Shown one piece after another: positions 46,985-57,822 of a stretch of DNA of 64,000 bases. How positions within the stretch are numbered: position 1 is the stretch's first letter; the number at the start of each line of letters is the position of its first letter. The DNA is from Dipteronia dyeriana (Eukaryota > Streptophyta > Magnoliopsida > Sapindales > Sapindaceae). A program made the translations under genes and the position numbers. The notes beneath the pieces are model-generated. The model saw only the letters and a list, made by a program, of their open reading frames with translations. It was not told where the DNA came from and made no database searches. Location of the stretch: the NCBI GenBank assembly GCA_032871835.1, contig CM065299.1, positions 97,780,652-97,844,651 of the forward strand, read 5' to 3'.

Positions 46985-48010
46985 GTAAAAACAATCTGGT
47001 TCGAAACTGTAGAAAATAACAAATAGAAACAAAGGTTAGAGAATCGAGGCTGGTGTTTCACACGGTGTCCTTAAGACAATTTTATCGTATATAACACAAT
47101 TGTGTCTTTAAGTATGTGTATAGCGATTGTCTCCCAGGATACAACGATTCAACAGTGGAAGTGCAAAGCACTAACCACTCTCAGCGAACTCAAATTATAT
47201 TCGAACGTACCAAGCATAGAAAGAGAAGATGGAGAAGAGAGAATAATTATTGCTCTTTTAATTTCACGATTCTAAGAATGTGTCTTATGAAGTGTAGACT
47301 AGGGTTTTTTATATAGTCTAGATTGATTTGGAAATTACTTGATAACTACGTTTTAAATGATAAAGGAAATTTTATTAAAGAATAATCTTCTAAAAAGATT
47401 TATTCCTGATTGAATATTGATTCTGATCACTTAGTGATCAAGTAAGTATCATAATCCAAAATTGATCACTGATTTTGATTACTTAGTGATCAAGTAAGTA
47501 TCAAAATCCAAAACAGAAATCTTTTATTTCCTTAATTCAATTAATTTCCTTAATCAAAGTGGAAATTACCCTTTTTCTTTATCATTCATTTAAAACGTTT
47601 GATTTAGGGAAAATAATTAATTATTTCCTTATCAATAAACTAATTTAGGAAAAATTAAATTCTAAATAGTAGTAAAAATTCGATTGTATTCTCAATGTCC
47701 AACCGGAGCGACATTCGTGTATGCAGGACGTGCCCTCATAAATGTTGATAAGCTACTATCACACAATTACTTATATAATACATATAAGTGTTTTACCCAA
47801 CCAATATGAGATGCATATTTTCCCTATACAATGGGCTCACTTTGAGACTTAATTTCTCATTCATCCATTAATCGATTCGTGAGTTTGAGTATACCACTTC
47901 GAAGCTCTCACGAAGGAAAATTCGAATATACATTGATTTTTCATTTTCATGAAATCAATCATACTCAAATAATACTCTCATACCTTTTGTTTATCATAAA
48001 TTTTTCAATA
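46985..48010 (-). repeat. Copia 5' LTR
   Basis: Homologous to 33357-34368 with an extra short insertion around 47100 (TTGTGTCTTTAAG). The outer end at 48010 (CAATA on +) matches the point where the other LTR meets its polypurine tract. A GATCTGTACCAG phrase near 46892 may be a decayed Met-tRNA primer site, but this would leave about 80 bp between it and the recognisable LTR. Confidence 0.75.
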
Positions 48011-48520
48011 ATAAATATAGACCACAAAGTCGATAAATAAGTCTTGACTAAATTGAAATTAAAGGTCGAGACTTAATAAATCTTTCTTAAGACTTAATAA
48101 GATATTTTCGAGACATAGTTTAAGAAAGAAAAAATCAAAGACAAAGCAACATGTATTCATAGTGGCAATTAACAACATATAAGATTTTTTCTCCTCCATC
48201 CATACCGATAAATATATATCAGACAATAATTTATTTATTTATTTTAAAAAAAAATATTTTTATAATAAAGAATTTTTTTTTCATTACATTGGATGCACCT
48301 GCCGAGTGGTGTACCTAATCTCCAAAGAGGAGTGGTTTTATTGGTTAAATTATTTATATATATATAAGTAAACTCTTTCTTAATGGGTCGGCGGTATCAA
48401 TGATCCTGTATAAAAAAAATTGTATGAAATCACATTCTATAAAGTGACTATATATATCCATCTTTCATGGAATCGTTTCCTTTTATTTTGTGAATGATTT
48501 TTCTCATATTTCTCTCTTAA
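48011..48520. other. AT-rich junction between copia LTR and pararetrovirus copy
   Basis: Contains a (TA)n stretch at about 48350-48367 and a 45-bp phrase (48388-48432) that recurs at 55273-55317. No gene was seen. Confidence 0.5.
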
Positions 48521-48523
48521 ATT

Positions 48524-50394
48524 TTGGTTTTGGATGGAGTGATAATCTGCTATGAGGAAGTCAAATTTGTCTTTACTAATAACATTAATAGTTCTCATAG
48601 GGGGTTCTGGTTCTAGTATTTCAGTGAGGACTTGAGATGGTGTTGGTGTCTAGAAGAATTTGATTTAAATATTTCATTCTTTGACTGGTATGTTGAGAGG
48701 AAAAATTATGAACATACTTGTTCCGTTATTAATAGTCAAAATCTTAGAACCTATAAAACCAAAAAAGGCCTTGAGAAACAAATATATCCTTCTCCTAGAG
48801 ATTTTGAAATTGACATGCCCAATGATGACAATCCAACAGCAACCAATTTAACAAAATGCACACCTTTCATTTTATTTGATGAACCAATGTCCCAGACCAC
48901 AACCTCATCTTCTCATCAGATTGGTTTAGTTATGAGGCAAGGAAATTATAATAATTTCTTTCTTAATTCCATTGGAGAGCAATTAGAAAAAATTGACCTA
49001 AATCTAACACAGACTAGTATTTCACCTATAAGGGAAGAAGTCCCTCCTCAGGTTTATGTCCCTTATAGTACTCCTTCCTCTTCCAAAAGCAAAGGCAAAG
49101 GTAAAGACATAATCCTGAAATCTGAACCAATTCTATTTCCCGACCATACTGGTATTGAAAAATGTTTTGACAACCTAATTGATGAAGCAGAACTTTTAAG
49201 AACCCTAGAAGAAAGACTAGGAAGGATCCCACACCCTAATGTTCAAACTATCGAAAAAAAGGCTCTTTCAGTTTCCTCTACCGAGGAAGAAGAAGAGATT
49301 GATTTACAGGATTTCATACAAAGAATTACGACAAATGAAAAAACTGACAGCTATAATAAAACTAAATATTTTCAAAATACCAAGCCTTATTATCCTAAAC
49401 CAACTCCTCATGACTTACAATATGAAGAAACTGTTCCCTATAGAGCATACACAGGAAATGCATGTTATCAATTTAATATTGACGGATTATCAGAATACCA
49501 AATAATTACGGTGCTAAGACAAATGCACACTATAGGATACATTTATATTAAAAAACAAAACATGTCACATTCTGATGCAGTTACCTCTTTGACCACTGGT
49601 TTTGAGGGACAACTGTTTGGATGGTGGACACACACACTGAGCCAATTAGCCAAGACATCTATTATTGGACACACTAAGACAGTTACCACAAACTATCCTA
49701 CACAAACCCGTGACCCATCCACTTTTGAATCCACATCAACACAGACCCAGACCACTACCACTACATCTGAACCTGATGGTATTGATGTCCTATGTTATAC
49801 CATACTAATGCACTTTGTACGGAACCCGAACATAAATCAAGAAAAGAATTTTCTAAAATACAAAACTTAAAATGTAAAAAACTAAATGATTTTAAATGGT
49901 ACAATGATATCTTCTTAACCAGAGTTTTCCAAAGACCTGACAATGCTAATGCCTATTGTAAAGAAAAATTCATATCAGGATTACCAAAACTATTTTCTAC
50001 AAAAGTAAGAGACGAAATGGTTAGACAAATGGACTGGTCTGACTGGTCCCAAGTAGATTTAGACACATGGACTTATGGAGAAATTATAGCATCTATAAAT
50101 GTGGTAGCTATGCAATTATGCAATGATCTCAAACTTAAAAGCCAACTTAAAAAACAAAAATTAACTACAAGAAAAGAATTTGGTTCTTGGTGTGAGCAAT
50201 TTGGTTTTGACCGATTACCTTCGCACAAAAAGAAGTATAAACATAAGCTTTCCAAAAAATATGGGCTTTCTAAAAAATATCCTTATCGTATTAACAAAGA
50301 TTATAAAGCTAACAAAAAAGGAGATACCATATGGTCCCCCAACAAGAAATCCAAAGAAGCCTCTAAAAGAAAAAAATTTCATAGAAAAAAATAA
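48524..50394 (+). pseudogene. Pararetroviral coat-like region, frameshifted
   Basis: An open frame enters from the left with one stop (TAG at about 48614) and is then open from 48617 to 49868. It has a low-complexity, Ser/Thr/Gln-rich spacer, an acidic stretch (STEEEEEIDLQDFI near 49275) and the segment FNIDGLSEYQIITVLRQM, followed by a GWWTHTLS motif typical of caulimovirid capsid regions. Near 49790-49810 the frame changes; the capsid reading continues in another frame to 50394 (MDWSDWSQVDLDTWTYGEI, then a very basic Lys-rich tail). It shifts back before the zinc knuckle at 50399. Two opposite shifts therefore bracket about 590 bp. Family identity is good; exact domain borders are not known. 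Confidence 0.75.
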
Positions 50395-51076
50395 TAAATG
50401 CTTCAAATGTGGAAAAGGAGACCATTATGCTAATAAATGTCCTGTTCAGAAAAAGAAAATTAATAGCCTAGATCTAGATGACCAAACTAAGGAGAAAATT
50501 ATACAAGCCCTGTATATAGACTCAAAACCTCCTAGTTCCTGCACCTCTTCATCATCCTCTGACAATGAAGTCTTAGTCATAAATGAATCCTCTTCTGACT
50601 CTGAAACATCATCCTCCTCTTATGATACTGAGCCAGATGCTCAACCTTGTTTTTGTAAAGAAATAAATGTTCTTGACAAATATGATTATTCACTAATGAT
50701 TAGTATGATAGACAGTATTGAGGACCCTATTCAAAAAGCCCAATACATTAGACAATTACAAAAAAGAATCACTGATGAACCTTCTACAAGTAATAATAAT
50801 AAACCCTTAAATGAAGTTAAACCTTTTAAAAATGCCCCTTTCGAAACACCTGATTTTGAACAAAATGTATTAGGAAAATTTAACAATAAATCAAGAAGGA
50901 TTACTATCCCTGACTTACAAAAAGAAATTACAAATATTAAAGAAGAAATAAAAATCCTAAAAATACAAATACAAGAATTACAAGTGGCAGACGCTGTTAA
51001 CAAACAATTTACGAAAATAACCCATAAAAAACAAGAAATAGACTTTAATAGTTCAGACGAAGAACCTGACAAATAA
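50395..51076 (+). pseudogene. Zinc knuckle and linker of the pararetroviral polyprotein
   Basis: A CCHC knuckle (CFKCGKGDHYANKC, 50399-50440) is followed by a serine/aspartate-rich acidic linker (50530-50640). After it come helical, Lys/Glu-rich sequence with coiled-coil character (ITNIKEEIKILKIQIQELQ, about 50935-50990) and a stop at 51074-51076. The knuckle binds viral nucleic acid in the family. Confidence 0.8.
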
Positions 51077-53104
51077 ATTGAAAATCAAGAACCACATGAT
51101 CCCTTAAGTATAAGCCAAATTAATTCCATACAAGAAATAAGAACACAAAAATGGTATGTTGAGATTGACATAAGAATAGCATCCAACTATAATATCCGTG
51201 CTACTGCACTTATTGACACATGAACAAACTTAAATTGTATTATAGAATCATTAGTCCCCATAAAATACCTAGAAGCAACCACGGAATCATTATATGGTGC
51301 TAATAAAATAAGACTAGATATTAACTACAAACTCACCAATGCTAAAGTTTGCAATAATGGAGTTTATTATAACAATGACTTTATTGTAGTAAAAATCCTT
51401 TCACAAAATATCATTTTAGGATTACCTTTTTTATACTTGATATCACCCTTCAAAGTTATAGCAGAAGGAATAGTAACTGAATATTTAGGAAAATAAATAT
51501 TATTCCCTTTCCTTTTCCCTGTCCTGGTTAAAGACCTTAATACTATAAAGAATGAAAACATCAGCAAAGAACCCTTAGAGAACTATATTGACACATTAAC
51601 TAGAAAGCAAAACCAATTGGCATTTGTAAAGGATGATCTAAATTTCCAAAGACAAGATAAGAAAATTAAAGAACCAATAATTCAAGAAAAAATAACAGAT
51701 TTTAAACAAAAACTAGAAAGAGAAGTTTGTTCATCTATCCCTAATGCTTTCTGGGACAGAAAGAAACATATTGTAACTTTACCATATACTAAAGACTTTA
51801 ATGAAAATGGAATCCCCACTAAAGCCAGACCTATACAAATGTCTTCAAACTTAATGGAATATTGCAAAAAAGAGATACAAGACCTAATTGACAAAAAATT
51901 AATTAGAAAGTCTAAATCTCCATGGAATTGTTCTGCTTTCTACGTACAGAAAAATGCTAAAATAGAAAGAGGAGTCCCTAGACTAGTTATTAACTATAAA
52001 TCTTTAAACGATGCCTTATTATGGATCAGGTATCCTATCCCAAATAAATCTGACTTATTAAAAATGTTATATGATGCAATCATTTTTTCAAAATTTGACA
52101 TGAAATCAAGATTCTGGCAAATCCAGATTGCTGAATCAGACAGATATAAGACTGCATTTACAGTTCCTTTTGGACAATATGAATGGAATGTAATGCCTTT
52201 TGGCTTAAAAAATGCTCCTAGTGAGTTCCAATGCATTATGAATAATATTTTTAACCCTTTCTCTGAATTTTCCATTGTTTATATTGATGACGTATTAATA
52301 TTCTCAAATAACATTGATCAACATTGGAAACATTTAGAAATCTTTTATAAAACTGTTAAACATCATGGACTAGTCATATCTGCTCCCAAGATCCATCTTT
52401 TCCAGATTAGTATTAGGTTTCTAGGACACAATATTAAGAGAGGGACTATTATTCGTATTCATAGGAGCCTAGAATTTGCTGATAAATTTTCAGATGAAAT
52501 TAAAGACAAAAAACAACTCCAACGATTCTTGGGATGTTTAAATTATATTTCAAATTTTTATAAATAACTTAGCATTATTTGTAAACCACTCTTTCAAAGA
52601 CTTAAAACAAACCCTCCTCCATGGACCAATGAACATACTAAAGCTGTTTTACATGTAAAAAATTATGTTAAGAGACTCCCATGTTTAACCATCTGTCATC
52701 CGGATGCTCCAAAGACTGTAGAAACTGACGCATCAGATTTAGGTTATGGTGGAATCTTGAAACAGAAAATTAATGACCAAGAAAGATTAGTTAGATATGT
52801 TTCTGGATCTTGGAATGAGACTCAGAAAAAATATTCAACTGTGAAAAAAGAAATTTTGTCTATTGTTTTGACCATTCAAAAATTGCAAGACGATTTAATA
52901 AACCAAAAGTTTTTATTAAGGGTTGATTGCCAGTCAGCCAAATTCATTTTGAAAAAAGATGTAAAAAATCTTGCCTCAAAACAAATTTTTGCTAGATGGC
53001 AAGCACTTTTGTCAGCATTTGACTTTGATATTGAATACATAAAGGGTTCAGAAAATAGTCTCCCAGATTTTCTGACCAGGGAATTTTTACAGGGAGAAAA
53101 ATGA
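51077..53104 (+). pseudogene. Pararetroviral protease, reverse transcriptase and RNase H, with stops
   Basis: The protease site keeps its aspartate and threonine (51215-51220), but the next codon is a TGA stop (51221-51223) where the family has Ser/Thr then Gly. Further on, LGLPFLYLISPF marks the end of the protease. The RT is open at 51617-52564: LVINYKSLND, FDMKSRFWQIQI, FGLKNAPSEFQ and the catalytic YIDDVLIFS (52280-52306). A TAA at 52565 separates it from RNase H (ETDASDLGYGGIL, then KKEILSIV and the RVDCQSAKF block), which ends at TGA 53102-53104. The RNase H stop overlaps an ATG as ATGA. The polyprotein would copy pregenomic RNA into DNA; this copy is interrupted at several points. Confidence 0.9.
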
Positions 53105-54557
53105 CCAGTAACACAAGCAGAGGTGGAGGCCGAAGCCCAGGTGGCAGAGGTTCGAAGCCTGACTTATTTGACTTATTTGACTTATTTGACAAAAGATCCG
53201 ACTTATCGACTTATCGACTTATCAGTCCTCTCCTAGAGGAAGTCACAAAGACAAGTATGATATATCATTAATATCACAACCCAAATCTCCTCACCAATTA
53301 CCCATACAATTCCCTCATTTACCTCCTACTGGGCCTTCTTCTAGCCGTAGCCCCAGCCAAAACCCAGTCCACACAAACAACCCTTTTTCACCTTTAGCCA
53401 TAGACAACATACCTTTTAAGAAGGTACTATCATCAAATGTTAGCCCACATTCCAATAAACAAGACAAAATACATGCCCAAAGAGAAAAAACCCAAATACA
53501 GACCCAAACGACATATGCTACAACCCTTCCAAAGATCAATCACCCCACATATGCTTATATCAATAAACCTTTCTTCGATAGGTTTTTTGTTATTGAAGAC
53601 ACATTATTGCATGACCATTATTTCAAAGAACCCAAAAAGATGGCAGATGATTTCATCAACCCTCTTTTCGGGAGAATTCCTGAAGATTTAACCAAAAGAC
53701 ACATATTTTATGAATTTATCCTTGTTGACACAGACTCCATATTTACCTCTGATGTTTTTGACAAAGTTGATAAAGAAAAATTGTTATTTAGAAAAATCAA
53801 GATTTGCAAAATCCTCACTCTGGAACAATGGGGTGGAAACCCAAATACCACCAGAAATTTCAACCGTATCTTTCATGTCTTTGAATTCTCATATTGGGAT
53901 TACAGAGATGCATGGACCAAATTCTTTTATGGCCAGAACCCTGGAAATTCCCTTTCATGGTTCCTATACTTTGACAAAAAATTTCTGATTGATCTACCAT
54001 ATTGGTTCCTCGAATGGTGGGACAAATATGGCCCTATCATTGAACTCCTTCCTCCCCCAGTAAAAGAAAGCTTTTCACTATGGACATCAAATGTTGAAAG
54101 ACCAGACTCCTGGGAATTTTACCCAGATTTATTCTTATTCTTTGTTCAATTTAATTTAACCTGGATCCTCATGCTAGAATATTCTATCCAGGAAAAATTA
54201 ATTGGGAATGTCAATATCCCCTATTTTGGCCGACAAATAAAAATAAAATGGTGGAGTGGCATGAATCTTGCCAACTTAGGAAAAGACAAGGTTTCAAAAT
54301 GGTTGGCTGACAATCCTACTTTTTGCATCACTAAAGCAAATGACCAAACCAGCTTCTTGATGGCTAAATCTCAAAACCAGGCCAGAATCGCTGCAGCATC
54401 TTCTCCAGATGAATTATTGAAGATTGCTGAAGAGATGAGGAATACAATGGCCAGTATGTCTCAAACAGGCTCAGACAGTAACAACCAAAATGATGGTGGG
54501 TCAGATGGTGACCCATTCGACAGCAACGATCCATCTACTTACTTTGGACATGATTAA
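53101..54557 (+). pseudogene. Third reading frame of the pararetrovirus copy, function unknown
   Basis: It opens at ATG 53101, overlapping the RNase H stop. It begins with a Gly/Arg-rich stretch and then runs through two blocks of three 9-bp repeats (GACTTATTT at 53159-53187 and GACTTATCG at 53199-53223). The frame then changes, and the long open part (to 54555) continues in another frame. That part has aromatic-rich blocks (YFDKKFLIDLPYWFLEWWDK, then WWSGMNLANLG) and ends with an alanine-rich helix and an Asn/Asp/Ser-rich tail. I do not recognise a domain. Its position after RNase H is that of the transactivator/inclusion-body gene in some caulimovirids, but no sequence motif confirms that. 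Confidence 0.55.
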
Positions 54558-54900
54558 AGCAGCCTGATAAAACAACCGACAATGACAGGCAATTAGACAA
54601 TGACAGGCAACCAACAAATAAAGTTGACAAACAAAAGAAAAAAGCAAAGGAATCTTATCTTATCTCTTCATGACAGGTTATCAGTAACCAGCTGTAATCC
54701 ATTATCAACCATAGTTAACCGACACATTACCTTGGTTTCCTTTTCCAACTAGGGTTACATTTCCTCCTATAAATAAGTTTGTAAATTTTCATTCAAGATC
54801 AGGTTCAGTTTTTATATCTTTTCTCTCTGATTGCTCTGCGTAGCATCAATATCTCTTCTCTTCCTTCTATTGTAAATTTCTGAACTACAAAAATAAAAGT
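54558..54900 (+). promoter_or_regulatory. Pararetroviral promoter and poly(A) region
   Basis: Two copies of GACAATGACAGGCAA (54578-54592 and 54596-54610) precede a TATA box TATAAATA (54768-54775). AATAAA follows at 54892-54897, about 100 bases after the expected transcript start. A TATA box with a poly(A) signal shortly downstream is the arrangement that gives terminally redundant caulimovirid pregenomic RNA. The following leader to about 55226 has no long open frame. Confidence 0.65.
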
Positions 54901-55223
54901 GTGAGACTTATTTCTGTATTGACATCCTTGCTGTCGGACTAGTGTTCTGTAAGCTCTGTAAGACACTATTCCCTTATCTTTTTATAATCTATTGACATGT
55001 CTGGTCTGAGTATACAGACTGGAAACCAGGACCTTTCCATATCAACTTTGCTTATTACAGCTCTGTTGAGGAATAATTCGGGTAGAACAATCGCCACGTA
55101 CTCGTCAGGACCATTGTTATCTGTTTTATAATATTGTATTGACGTATATTTGAACAGTTGCTTGATCTATTATTTCTCTGTTATTCCTTATGTTTCTTAT
55201 TGTTCTATATTTCGTCTTGTGGT

Positions 55224-55226
<3 letters not shown>

Positions 55227-55272
<46 letters not shown>
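55227..55272. repeat. (TA)n microsatellite at the right edge of the pararetrovirus
   Basis: About 22 uninterrupted TA units, directly followed by a copy of the 45-bp phrase also found at 48388. Confidence 0.95.
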
Positions 55273-55274
<2 letters not shown>

Positions 55275-56061
55275 TATCAATGATCCCGTATAAAAAAAAT
55301 TATATGAACTCATTCTTATTGTGTCCCAGCTAGCTATATATAATTCTAGCTTCGTTCGTTATAATCACACACATACCCAACTCTTCAAATTTCAAAACTA
55401 CTAAGAACAACTTTGTTCTCTCACCTCCCAGTCCTGTGTGGTGTTTTACTAATTCATATATCACAAGAAACCTAAATACAACATGAATTTTAAAAAATAA
55501 TTAAGAATTGCCTGTTACAGACTATTAAACCGCTAATTTTAGTCACATATCCTATGTTTGTCAACATATCTCACCAATGAGACTAATTAGTCCCATTGCT
55601 TTATACTTTTTTTTTTCCTTTTTTCTTTCAATTTATTTTATGTTTTTATGTGATTAAAATATAAATATATTTTAATGAGTAATAAAATATTTTATTTTAA
55701 AAATAATAATTTCCAATTTTAACAAATAAAAATAAATATTATTTTGCTTAAAAATGCTTTTAAAAAATAATTTTTCAAAATTTAATTTCAAAAGTATTTT
55801 AACCGGTCAAATTCTACATAACCATTTTATCTAGGTGAGGTCGGGCTATTTAGTCCCATATATTTTTTAAAAAAAATCTTCTTTTTTTTTATTTAATTAT
55901 AAATTGTTTTATTTAATTTTTAAAAAGATTAAATATTAATTAAAAATATTATTTTCCTTAATATTAATTTAAATATATATTTCTTAAAATTGAATAATTT
56001 ATTTAAAATTAATTTAATTTACAGATTTTATTAAAAATACCCTACATGAGGCACTAAATTG
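55273..56061. other. AT-rich spacer
   Basis: Starts with the 45-bp phrase shared with 48388-48432 and then has leader-like sequence (TATATATAAT near 55334, CA-rich to 55410). No open gene follows. 55600-56050 is almost pure A/T. Confidence 0.5.
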
Positions 56062-56931
56062 TAAAGTGTTGACGTCGATTTCTGGATTATGCCAGAAAAG
56101 CCAACAAGAATTGGATTTCGGCTATTGAATCAAAGAGAAAGAGATGCAGAGAGAGTAACAAAGACAAATTTTACGTGGTAAAACTCCGATGGCCGGAGAA
56201 ACATCCACGGGTGGTTGAAAGATCAACCAAGCCAAAATCCACTAAGAGAATAAGATGTTTTACAAGCTCTCGATCTCTCTTTTTCCTCTCTGTATTTACT
56301 GTGATTGCTGTATGCAATATCGCCTATATATTTTGGACGAAATTATGGGTCTATTTATATGTTTATAGAACCCTAATCTGCCTTGTACAAGTAATACATG
56401 ATCTTTGTATTTAATTGTGATTCGGTTACTTTCTTGAGGTCGATTCGTCTTCTTTCCTGTTTCAGAGTCTCTAATGGAAATCGAGTGGGATTCTAGTAGT
56501 GAAGTTCAAATTGGACTTGTTTCTTTATAAGAATGTAGTCTTCACAATGAAATCAAGTTATTTCATGATTGGGGACTCTTCTAATTTAATACTCTATTTC
56601 ATTTGGGATTCCTTCCTAATGGATATCGTTACGTATTTAATGACAATCCGTATGAAATAAGCACCAAGTTCTTACTCGGGTCGTATTTATTCCCGAGTAA
56701 GAGTAATACCCGATGGTCCCGAGTAGTACCGTTTGAGCCCGAGTGAAAGTGTTATTTAACCAGTCTCGAGTGCTGTTAGCTGATCCCGAGTAGGTTTTAT
56801 TCAGTATATGCTTACTCGAGCTTTCTTCTCTTTAATGATGCCTTATAGGATATTTCCCGGATGCCCATTTAGGCGTCCACCTGACTATTCAATGACGTAT
56901 ATGCTTGGTAAAATTTACATACAACACAAAG
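56062..56931. mobile_element. Solo LTR of a gypsy-type element (860 bp)
   Basis: The LTR-like unit 56067-56926 starts TGTTGACGTCG and ends ACATACAACA. It is flanked by TAAAG (56062-56066) and CAAAG (56927-56931), a 5-bp duplication with one mismatch. It shares the block TTTTACGTGGTAAAACTCC and GGAGAAACATCCACGG with the LTRs of the nested gypsy element. No internal coding region is attached. Around 56671-56820 it carries a cluster of CCCGAGT motifs. Confidence 0.78.
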
Positions 56932-57266
56932 ATACCCCATGTACGTAAAAACTTGCAAAAATACCCCAAGCTTCCCAAAATACCCCAACTTAAATTATAA
57001 CCACCATATTTATTATCATTATTACTTTTAACCAACCAATGATACAAAAAGAAAATAAAAGAAGTAAACTAAACATCGTTTCAATAAGTGAAAGGACATT
57101 GAGCTCTTCTAATTTTTTTTCCCCTTTGGATGCATAAAAGTGTTGAAGAAATTTAAATGAAGTGTTGATAAAGTAAGTTTTCAAAATATATATATATATT
57201 CTTTAATTCAAATCCATATGTTGATAGAAATAGTAGAGGTAATTTTTTGGGTTAATTTTAATCGTG
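56932..57266. other. Spacer
   Basis: AT-rich sequence with a short (AT)n run at about 57187-57198. No gene was seen. Confidence 0.5.
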
Positions 57267-57689
57267 CTTCGGGTCAATGGTGACCAGATCGGATCACCCC
57301 TAACCCGAAGACCGATTTCAGGGCATTGAGTTGCCCCCTACCCGAAGCCTTAAAATTGGTCTTCGGGTCAATGGTGACCCGATCGGGTCATCCTTGACCC
57401 TAAGCCAATTTCAGGGCATCGGGTTGGGGTCAATGGTGACCCGATCGGGTCACACCTGACCCGAAGACCGATTTCAGGGCATCGGGTTGCCCCCTACCTG
57501 AAGCCCTAAAATTGGTCTTCGGGTCAATGGTGACCCCCCTGACCCTAAGCCAATTTCAGGGCATCGGGTTGGGGTAGGTCAATGGTGACCCGATCGGGTC
57601 ACACCTGACTCAAAGACTAATTTCAAGGCTTCGGGTAGGGGGAAACCCGATGCCCTGAAATTGGTCTTCGGGTCACCATTGACCCGAAG
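57267..57689. repeat. Palindromic minisatellite, GGGTCAATGGTGACCCGATC family
   Basis: The phrase GGTCAATGGTGACC starts at about 57271, 57365, 57428, 57521 and 57578, spaced alternately by about 94 and 60 bases, so there is a higher-order unit near 155 bp. GGTGACCCGATCGGGTCACC within units is a near-perfect palindrome. CTTCGGGT and TTTCAGGGCATCGGGTTG recur as well. The last unit (57655-57689) is in inverted orientation. Confidence 0.88.
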
Positions 57690-57822
57690 AAGAAAAAAAT
57701 ATATTTAAATAATAATTTACACTCTTTTTGTTTGATGTAGTAAAGTTTATTTTAATTGATGTTTCCAAGATTGAAGATGACAAATGTACAATCGGTTTTG
57801 AATTGAGGGGGAGAATGGAAAA

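Larger units (their letters stand above)
33357..48010 (-). mobile_element. Decayed Ty1/copia LTR retrotransposon, split by a nested gypsy element
   Basis: Two long, clearly homologous blocks (33357-34368 and 46985-48010) bracket - strand copia coding remnants, so they are taken as 3' and 5' LTRs. A polypurine tract (ATGTGGGGGAT on the - strand, 34369-34379) directly abuts the left LTR, fixing the orientation. Coding order on the - strand: gag remnant (45124 down), a piece of integrase (about 44720-44292), the nested gypsy insertion, then integrase/RT spacer, RT and RNase H (36660-34380). The LTRs have many differences and the genes are broken, so it is an old copy. The outer LTR ends toward 33357 and 46985 diverge, and no target duplication could be fixed. 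Confidence 0.82.
48524..55226 (+). mobile_element. Endogenous pararetrovirus copy (Caulimoviridae-like), decayed
   Basis: A single + strand block with the order coat-like region, CCHC zinc knuckle, aspartic protease, reverse transcriptase, RNase H, a third reading frame, then a TATA/poly(A) region. There are no LTRs and no integrase, which separates it from Ty3/gypsy and fits the Caulimoviridae. The coat-like part resembles, as recalled, endogenous pararetroviruses such as that of citrus; the genus is not assigned. No movement-protein core was recognised, so the left end is probably truncated. At least three stops and two frameshifts break the main frame, so it is a fossil and not an intact genome. 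Confidence 0.85.

Noticed and set aside
46880..46985. A Met-tRNA-like primer-binding site (GATCTGTACCAG, reverse orientation) for the copia element
   Set aside because: It is too decayed and about 80 bp away from the recognisable LTR edge; kept only as a remark.
48552..48635. A 27-residue open frame with a hydrophobic, signal-peptide-like start
   Set aside because: It overlaps the pararetroviral coat-like reading in another frame and stops at once. A chance frame is the simpler explanation.
57267..57689. Possible CRISPR-like array because of regular palindromic units
   Set aside because: Units are not separated by unique spacers, spacing alternates, and the organism is a plant.
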